From Lanius collurio (Eukaryota > Chordata > Aves > Passeriformes > Laniidae), in assembly GCA_020086605.1 (NCBI GenBank), contig JACBWW010000069.1:2007500-2071499 (forward strand): a DNA stretch of 64,000 bases, in the 5' to 3' direction. Below are positions 57,497 through 64,000 of the stretch, piece after piece. Positions within the stretch are counted from its first letter, which is position 1. Each line of letters opens with the position of its first letter. The notes under the pieces were generated by a model. The model saw nothing but the letters and a program-made list of their open reading frames with translations. It made no database searches and was not told the DNA's origin. The position numbers and the translations under genes are program-made.

Positions 57497-57720
57497 AAAC
57501 AACAGGCTCCAGCCAATGATACAAAAGGGGCTACATTACAGTTTCTGCAGGAAAAACAACAACAGCCATTAGAAATAATTATCTTAAGACAAATCGTCAA
57601 GCAGAGTGTGGCACACACAAATATCCTCCCAAGCATGAGGCTCTGGGAAGAGAGAGGCTGTTGCTATATTTATCCCAGTGGTGGCACGAACGAAAGGAGA
57701 GAATTAGGAAGTGGTAGAGA
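57497..57720 (+). other. Candidate exon (weak), Q-rich open frame
   Basis: A strong-looking acceptor (TTGTTTTTCCTTACAG ending at 57496) opens into a frame free of stops for 74 codons, beginning KQQAPANDTKGATLQF and containing several Gln codons. A GTGAGG donor-like site lies at 57721. A stop follows in frame just after it. I do not recognise the peptide. The region could equally be a conserved non-coding element or chance. RNA-seq or codon-level conservation would decide. Confidence 0.2.
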
Positions 57721-58119
57721 GTGAGGAGCAAAATGAGATGAGGGAAAGAAAGAGGGAGAGATAAAAATGCAGGTTTTCCCATCAGTGACCAGTCAGGGCT
57801 CTCATCCCTGGCATGGGCATGTCCAAGGACATGGTCCCTACGTGCACGCTCCCTGTGCAATTCCTGCAGAAAAGAGGAAATATGTGTTCATCTGGATTTG
57901 CTGCTTAGGCCCTCAATTCGCCTGGGTGTAATTAACTATGAGGAAGGGCAGCAAAGACTCAAACCCAGAAAGTCTCTCAAATGAGATCATTATTACTGTT
58001 CCCTACAAAGACCTGCTCTCCCTACTTCCCCCGAAGCAAAGGAGGCTATATTTTTAATTTGTTCTTCCCCATCTCCTCTCCTTGGCAGAATTGATGTATC
58101 TGACACATGAAATCACAAA
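57721..58119. other. Non-coding stretch, nothing recognised
   Basis: Unique-looking DNA. No repeat or gene. Confidence 0.5.
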
Positions 58120-58370
58120 CTAACCCGTGGCAGGATAAAAATGAAAAAGCTCCATTTTGCAGTGGGATTAGACGACCGCATTTGACTAATGGTGATTTCC
58201 TGCTGCATTTTATGTTGGCTGTGATTGTGCAAAAACTTTAAACTGAAATTTCAGATGACTGGAGACACTGAGAACGTTGTATTAACTCCCCGTACAATGA
58301 GGTTTTACTGGTTACTGCCAAATATATCCTTAGACAGCATTTCCCTCCGAATTTTGGGTTATTTGTATGT
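58120..58370. promoter_or_regulatory. Conserved-looking segment
   Basis: GATTAGACGACCGCATTTG near 58166 keeps CpGs in AT-rich DNA. It is followed by ACTAATGGTGATTTCCTGC, AACGTTGTATTAAC near 58273 and CCCTCCGAATTTTGGG near 58345. No transposon signature. Candidate enhancer by appearance only. Confidence 0.3.
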
Positions 58371-59498
58371 GTAAATATATCCCATATTTTTATGTGTGCA
58401 TGCCTTTTCTGTTTGATTGATGTGTGTACTGATCAGTATTGTATTTTTTTGTAATAATATCATATAAAACACACATAAACCCAGTATAATTTTATAAGTA
58501 CAAATCCAAATGGCTTTGTAAACAAGGACTCCATCTATATGGATATCTGCATACAAATAGATCCTGGCACAGCAATCTCTGTGAAGACATCTCCCATCAC
58601 CCATAATGAAGACTACTTTAAGTAAGAGAAAACATTGAAAAGGACATCTCTACACCGATCTCACTTGAAACAAAAAATACACAACATTCTGTAACCTCTG
58701 CAGTGTTAATACATAACATATGGTGTCTGTTTCACATGCTAATAGTGACTTTTTAATTTGAAGTCAGCCCCAATGAATCTAAATCCAAGCTGTCTCCAGG
58801 ATTAATTATGAGTACTAGACTGTGATACCAAGCCTCTCTTCTTGATAAGCTTTATAGCCAGGTTTGCACACAGGATAAAACAGCTCCTGAGACTTGTCAT
58901 ATTTAACCTATACATGACCCACTGGTGCATCTTTTGGAGAAAGAAAGCAACTTGATGAGGTGCTTGGTTCTATTGTGGGGGCATGGGTACTACCAAAGTG
59001 AGAAACACACCATTTATGGGTGCTGACACTAGTTACTGAGCTAGACACCCTTCTAGCATAACCCTTGGAAATGCTTTATCCAACATGCAGAACACCCCTT
59101 GGACAGCAGGGAGATGGGTCCAAGTGGAGCGAAGCACCCTGAGGTCCACGGTTCAGATGTCAACCAGTATCTTCTGTGCCTGCACTGCTTCTCCTGCCCA
59201 CAGCTCTGTGTGTTCAGGAGCTCCTCCTGGTGCTGGTTCTCCGGGCTGGGGCTGGGATGGAATCCTCAGGACAGAAGGACACAAGTGTCCATGCATGGCT
59301 TGGTCTGAAAGTCCATCTAGCAGAGGTACTTGGAGGAAAACCATAAAAACGAGGTCAGCCCTCCCCCTTATCACCTCCATTCCTTGCAGTACTGAGCTTC
59401 TGAGTCAGAGGCTGTATTTTTTTCACTCAAATAACCCTGGCTGGTGCTCACTGCATGAATTTGTCTGTAGCTCAACCTGTTTGTGCCTCGTCCCACAG
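58371..59498. other. Non-coding stretch upstream of the candidate microexon
   Basis: AT-rich to about 59050, then a GC-richer 400 bases. No repeat recognised. The last 30 bases are pyrimidine-rich and lead to a CAG acceptor at 59496-59498. Confidence 0.5.
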
Positions 59499-59543
59499 CG
59501 GATCGTGGAGCGCGCAGCCAGAGAGGGCTCTCCCTGGCTCAAG
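59499..59543 (+). other. Candidate 45-nt microexon
   Basis: A pyrimidine-rich tract ends in CCTCGTCCCACAG at 59498. The next 45 bases, CGGATCGTGGAGCGCGCAGC and on, end in CTCAAG followed by a GTAATT donor. All three frames are open. The frame in phase with the upstream ORF reads RIVERAAREGSPWLK, and 45 nt is a multiple of three. Four CpGs in 45 bases are unusual for a methylated intronic region and suggest purifying selection. I do not recognise the peptide or the host gene. An in-frame TAG follows the donor within a few codons, as expected of intron. Confidence 0.4.
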
Positions 59544-60135
59544 GTAATTTCATAGCAGCGCAAAACCCTTAATGTCACTTTAAATAGGTTTAGGTGCGAA
59601 GATCAGAGCCTATCCTAAGCACTGCTATAATGTTCCTCCTTGGAGAAAACAGCTTCTTGATGCCCAGAGGATCCTGCTGTGGCAAAGACATTAGAAGTGG
59701 TTTTCTCTAAAATACATGTGCTTGGGTGCTCAGGTGGCTGCAAGTTCATCTTCCCTCTCTTGACAAATAGGTCTGCTTAAAGAATTGAGACTTCCTTTCT
59801 TCCTCTGAATCTCTTTTATTAACCTCAGGTTTTTAAATTATTGCAAAATACATTTAAAGTGGTTTTCAAGGTCACTGGAAAACTACATTTTCGAAGTGTC
59901 AGTAGAAAATAACCAACTTTCGGACCACGAAAACGATGATATTTATTTTTGAACCTGCAAACCCGGTGATAAACCCAAGCTGTTTACATTAGTTTGAAAT
60001 CTGTTTTCCTGGTTCTGGCCAGCCATGGCCCTGCTGCAGCTACTTTTCCCTCCAGATAATTTGCCATTCCCACTGCAGTGTAAATTCTTCCCCAGACAGT
60101 AATGCGGCAACTGCCAGCCCTGCCACCAAAATGGC
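59544..60135. other. Non-coding stretch, nothing recognised
   Basis: AT-rich DNA after the candidate microexon. It would be intron if that exon is real. Confidence 0.5.
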
Positions 60136-60310
60136 CCTGTCTCACAAGCTAAGTCGGATCAGCCTGAGACAGGATTTTCCTGACACAAACTGTCTGTCAG
60201 GAACTGGGGGAGTGGGGTTTCTGGGGGTGGTATTCACATCTGTGGCTCGATATGAAGCTGTCACCCCCAGTCAGTGCCTAGTGCCGTGGTATTGCCTGCT
60301 ACCACCTCCC
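60136..60310 (+). repeat. Possible 5S-rRNA-derived SINE remnant
   Basis: CTCACAAGCTAAGTCGGATC followed by AGCCTGAGACAGG resembles the internal promoter stretch of 5S rRNA (CTCGGAAGCTAAGCAGGGTC...GCCTGG), the head of SINE3/AmnSINE1-class elements. Downstream it has CCTGACA...TGTCAGG, a small hairpin at 60179-60201. The rest does not align well by memory. Tentative. Confidence 0.3.
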
Positions 60311-61339
60311 AGAGAGACAGGAACAATTATTTGTAATAATTAACAATCCCAGAAGAATTTTCAGGAGAACTGATGTGTTTATCTGCCATGCCTTGGCTAA
60401 ATTCCAGCAAGGACTGCACGACATCCTGCCTCTGTCATTGTATCTCATCCACCTAAATTCTCCCGCAGTTTTGATCAGGAAGGAGAACCTTTGTTATTCC
60501 TTCTCCAGCAGCTCTTGCACTGAATTCCTGCATTTGAAAATAGCTGCTGAGCCAAATACATGTCAGTTACAAGTGATCAGTATTGCAAATTCTTCTGATT
60601 TTATAATCAGTCTTAGGATTTTTAGTATTTTTCCAAAAGCCTGAGCTGTTGGAGTCATTATGAAGCACCAGGATCTCAGTTTTCATGGTTTTAAGCAAGT
60701 GGCTCACCCTTGCAGTTGAAAACACGAGGCATGTTTACCCTAGAGGCTGAGAAGCCAGATGGTGGATAAAGAAAACGCAACAATTTGGGGTTTTAATCTC
60801 GTGATTTTTTAAGCCAATCTCATAATTTTGGGGAGCTGGACTCACAGTTTGTGTATGTCCGCAGTTGGCATTACTGAGTGATCATATTTTACGAGGAGTG
60901 CTTAATTAATTGCTGATTTAATTTGTGTTTGCCAAAAGCTTTGAAATCCTTGGATTCATTGAGTTCCTTTTAGGACAGAATACAATTTCCAGTGCTAAAT
61001 CTGCTCAGATCTGCTACTCTGGGAATCTTTCAGTGGCCAGCAGTTCAATTTAAAGGATGAAATGCATTTTGGTGGCATTCTCACTCTGTACGTTCTGAAT
61101 GCCCCACTCTCTGGAGGCAGAGGTACACGACCACAAAATGAGCAGTGTCTTCTAAAGGGTACAAAATGGACAATCTTCTGAGTCAGGCTCACCCCCAGTT
61201 TTAGGGAGATCACTCACCAGCCCCTGAGCAGGACAAGGAATCATGTAAGGATCTTCCAGTGCCACTGGAGGCCAGGAGAAGTCATGTTGTTTTGGGCATC
61301 CAGATCTCAGGCTTTTGAAGCTCTCTGCTGACCACAATT
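60311..61339. other. Non-coding stretch, nothing recognised
   Basis: AT-rich unique-looking DNA. No gene or transposon. Confidence 0.5.
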
Positions 61340-61450
61340 TCATAAAATCACAGAATGGTTTGGGTTGAAAGCGACCTTAAAGACCAGGTTGCTCCAAGCC
61401 CCACCCAACCTGGCCGTGGACACTTCTAGGGATGGGGCAGCCACAACTCC
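61340..61450 (-). mobile_element. CR1 LINE 3'-end fragment with internal deletion
   Basis: TCATAAAATCACAGAATGG, TTTGGGTTGAAAGCGACC, then directly ACCAGGTTGCTCCAAGCCCC, CACTTCTAGGGATGGGGCAG. The usual 50-base middle part (the TGCCATGGGCAGGGACACC block) is missing between AAAGACC and AGGTTGC, a clean internal deletion at the short repeat AGACCAG. Confidence 0.9.
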
Positions 61451-61689
61451 CAGACCCAAATGTAGGCCTGGCAGCCAGGCAGGTATTTCTGTGGCACAGA
61501 GCTGTCACTACACTGAAAATGGTTGCATAAAATAAGTATCTCCTTCTAACCCTCCACCAGACACCTTAGGGAAAGGCCAAATTCTGCTCAGTGTGGGATT
61601 GTTTCACCTCAGGGTCTTTGAGGCAGCTGGGGAATGGAAAATGGTGTGTCATGCAGTAAAATAAGGTGCCTCGTGCTAGGCCTAGTGAG
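61451..61689. other. Short non-coding gap
   Basis: Unique-looking DNA, nothing recognised. Confidence 0.5.
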
Positions 61690-62100
61690 AATGTCTTTTT
61701 AGCCAAAATAATGCTGGGTCTTATTTACTTGACAGCTCAGACATTAATTTAAGACAGGCACAAATGAATCACCAGCCATGTTACAGTTGCCTCGTTGGAA
61801 TCCCTCTGCTATAATCTCATAGTTTTTTCACCTAATTAATTTCCCCTTTCCTTGCACCAGTGTTTCATGAGTGTATCTTGTTTGGAGGAGATTAAGAGTC
61901 ACACACTTCATTAGTAAGGTGTAAATTATCAGAGAGACCCTCTCCATCCACCTGCTTAATTGGGTTAATGAAGCGTCTCTGTGGGCCCTGGTAAGACGGC
62001 ATTGCTCTCTGCTCCTTGCAGGCGTTACCAGGGCTGTTTGGAAAATAAATGGAGACTTCAAAGTTGCCACCTTGGTGAATTTTGAGACTTTTGAGCATTT
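61690..62100. promoter_or_regulatory. Conserved-looking segment
   Basis: TTACTTGACAGCTCAGAC near 61726 (MEIS-type TGACAG), CACCTAATTAATTTCCCC near 61830, GTGTAAATTATCAG near 61919 and TGCTTAATTGGGTTAATGAAG near 61952 cluster in about 250 bases. CpGs are kept near 61793, 61972 and 62022. There is no repeat signature. Candidate enhancer by appearance. Confidence 0.32.
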
Positions 62101-62934
62101 ATTTTTAAAAAGGAAGAAAAAGAGCTAAAGTTGACAGAAATTGCAAGATAAAGCATTCCTGCCTGTGAAATTACAGTTATAAATACTGCTTGAATCAGTG
62201 CATATCAGAACTAATTCCTAATTAACAGTAACTCCTAATTTTTTCTCTACCTTAAGTAGCCAGATTGTATTATGATAACACACACAGAGATGCTATTAAT
62301 GCTCAGTTAAATGGTTAATCTGGTATGGGTGCCACAGCAATGCAAGGGTAAAAATGTGGGGGTGTGTTCAGTCTCTGGTCATGCAATGTGGGGTGCAGAC
62401 AGTCCTGGGCAATGAGTGCCCATTATCCCTGCCAGCTATGATCCCACATGGAAACTAGGTCCCTTTATCTCTGCACATCCCTGTCTCACCTCTGCTTGGG
62501 TTTTGGAGACTATTCTTGGAAGGGAAAGTGATAAAACCCCTATCAGGCACATATATTACAGCACACTCACGACACAGGAAATTTTAAGGCGTTGTGAGAG
62601 ATTATTTGCGCTGCAAGTCTGGGCTCAGAGAGTCACTGCTCCTCCAGCCTGGAACAGAAACATGAGGGGATGACTCATGAGTGCTGATGTCACTTGTGGG
62701 GTGAGGTGGGCTCAGCCCAAAGCAGATCCTGAGCAAGGTCAAAGCCCACGAACACTGAAGCTCTTTAAATGTTCTCAGGCTCTTTCTCATGAGCAACTCA
62801 TTGAACTCGGGCTTGTGCAGCCAGAAACAAATCCATCAGCAGCCCCGAGCCTCAGCCAAATGGACAATTTGTGCAGGGAAAATGAGGAGAAAGGCTGTGG
62901 GTAAATTATTTGTCACAAAATATTCGCCCAGCTC
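62101..62934. other. Non-coding stretch, nothing recognised
   Basis: AT-rich DNA with no supported gene. Short frames on both strands at 62416-62904 have no family resemblance. Confidence 0.5.
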
Positions 62935-63180
62935 TACCTGACAGAGCAGAGTTTCGCGTTTGATCTCTGTGAGCGACTGTCGCGGGAATCAAAGGGAGTT
63001 TTGTCAGGGGATTAAGTGCAGAAGTTGTCGTCGAGAACTACATTAAAGATAAGAAATCCAGAGTGTGGCCCAAAGTGCCTAATCCCAGCACAACTAGTGA
63101 ATTATTAAGTTGGTCATTTGACAGAAGGAGGAAAAAAAATCCGACTGTTTCTGAGACTGCCTAAAAAAAGAGGTTTCTAT
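62935..63180. promoter_or_regulatory. Conserved-looking segment with TCF/LEF-type sites and CpGs
   Basis: About seven CpGs lie in 62950-63040 (TTTCGCGTTTGATC, GCGACTGTCGCGGGAATC and GTCGTCGAG). AATCAAAGGG at 62987 and GTTTGATC at 62958 resemble TCF/LEF sites on opposite strands. GGATTAAGTGC near 63009 resembles an NKX2 site, and TTATTAAGTTGG near 63104 adds an A/T core. No transposon signature. Confidence 0.33.
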
Positions 63181-63536
63181 TAAAATGCAGCAGTTGCATA
63201 ATGAGAACATGTCGTGCAGTTCCAGCATGAGGACTGGGCTCTTGCACCAGTCCTTGTAGCTATGGTGTGATGGCAGAAAAGAGCAGCTTCCAAGGGCTGC
63301 CCCTTTTTTGCAGATGTAGGACTTGAGCCACAGATCTGACTGCCAGGGAAAATGCCAAGTTTTGAGGTATCAGCAGTAGCTCCCCTTTGGAGACTTGAGA
63401 TGTGCCTGAGATACCTGGGTGATCCCAAACTGAGCCCACTGGGATCCAGTCTTACCTACAGTGTCTCCACACCTTGTTGGTAAATCAGGAATGCTAAGAC
63501 GTCCATCTCTGCCAGGAGCACAGAGCTCTTCTGGCA
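63181..63536. other. Non-coding stretch, nothing recognised
   Basis: Unique-looking DNA directly upstream of a young CR1. Confidence 0.5.
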
Positions 63537-64000
63537 CTTCTGCAACCAGCTCTGGGGACCCCAGCATGAGAAGGATCTAGAGATGCTAGAGCAAATCCAG
63601 AGAAGACCATGGAGTTGCTCAGAGGGCTGGAGCCCCTCTGCTCTGGAGCCAGGCTGGCAGAGCTGGGGGTGTTCACCTGGAGAAGGCTCCAGGGAGAGTT
63701 CAGAGCCCCTTCCAGGGCCTAAAGGGGCTCCAGGAGAGCTGGAGAGGGACTGGGGACAAGGGATGGAGGGACAGGACAAAGGGGAATGGCTTCAGCCTGA
63801 CAGAAGGCAGGGTTGAATGGGATATTGGAAAGGAATTCCTGGCTCTGAGGGTGGTGAGGCCCTGGCACAGGGTGCCCAGAGAAACTGTGGCTGCCCCATC
63901 CCTGGCAGTGTCCAAGGCCAGGATGGATGGGGCTTGGAGCAACCTGGGATAGTGGACAGCTGTTCCTGTCATGAGAGGGGCATTGGAACCTTAAAAATCG
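63537..64000 (+). mobile_element. CR1 LINE, young copy, cut by the window end
   Basis: A well-preserved sense CR1: CAACCAGCTCTGGGGACCCC, AGCATGAGAAGGATCTAGAG, CTGCTCTGGAGCCAGGCTGG, AGCTGGGGGTGTTCACCTGG, GGACAAAGGGGAATGGCTTC, CCTGGCACAGGGTGCCCAG, TGGGGCTTGGAGCAACCTGG. Low divergence from the block order I know suggests recent insertion. The final part before the ATTCTRTG repeat lies beyond position 64000, so the 3' end is missing here. Confidence 0.95.

Overview
This window is vertebrate nuclear DNA, almost certainly from a bird and probably a neoavian or songbird. The evidence is about twenty CR1 LINE copies, many ending in the avian ATTCTRTG-type 3' repeat, one solo LTR of a type I associate with avian ERVL-class elements, very old amniote repeats (MIR-like, turtle/crocodile-type CR1), and no mammalian Alu or L1. 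I could not support any complete protein-coding gene, tRNA, rRNA or prokaryote-type system. Open frames of 60-197 codons occur on both strands throughout. None shows a recognisable domain, and most lie in GC-rich or repeat-derived DNA, so they are treated as chance ORFs.

Layout. 1-9 kb: AT-rich non-coding DNA with CR1 scraps at 648 and 4093, an ancient CR1 at 1612 and a solo LTR at 4882-5320. 9-17.6 kb: a conserved-looking segment (9080-9400), a CpG-rich stretch (10540-11310), and a CR1 cluster (13.6-17.6 kb) in which one CR1 is split by a second copy of a block found 1.7 kb away. An adjacent pair of ancient repeats sits at 16401-16695. 17.6-34 kb: sparse DNA, an ancient CR1 at 19050, and a CR1-rich belt (23.5-34 kb). 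34-43 kb: repeat-poor DNA and a long TTCC microsatellite. 43-47 kb: a long CR1 and an ancient CR1. 47-51 kb: the most regulatory-looking part, AT-rich with homeodomain-type cores around a small CpG-dense core with two CCAAT boxes (49740-50230). 51-64 kb: CR1 fragments, a C22 tract, conserved-looking islands, two candidate exons on the + strand, and a young CR1 cut by the window end.

The best overall reading is a large intron or intergenic desert of a developmental locus in a bird. Candidate exons and regulatory islands were chosen by eye from splice-site shape, CpG density and motif content. They need cross-species alignment before being believed. I found no convincing new multi-gene system. 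The most unusual items are the apparent templated insertion into a CR1 (13652-13793), the CpG-dense CCAAT-bearing core near 50.1 kb, and a 45-nt candidate microexon at 59499-59543.
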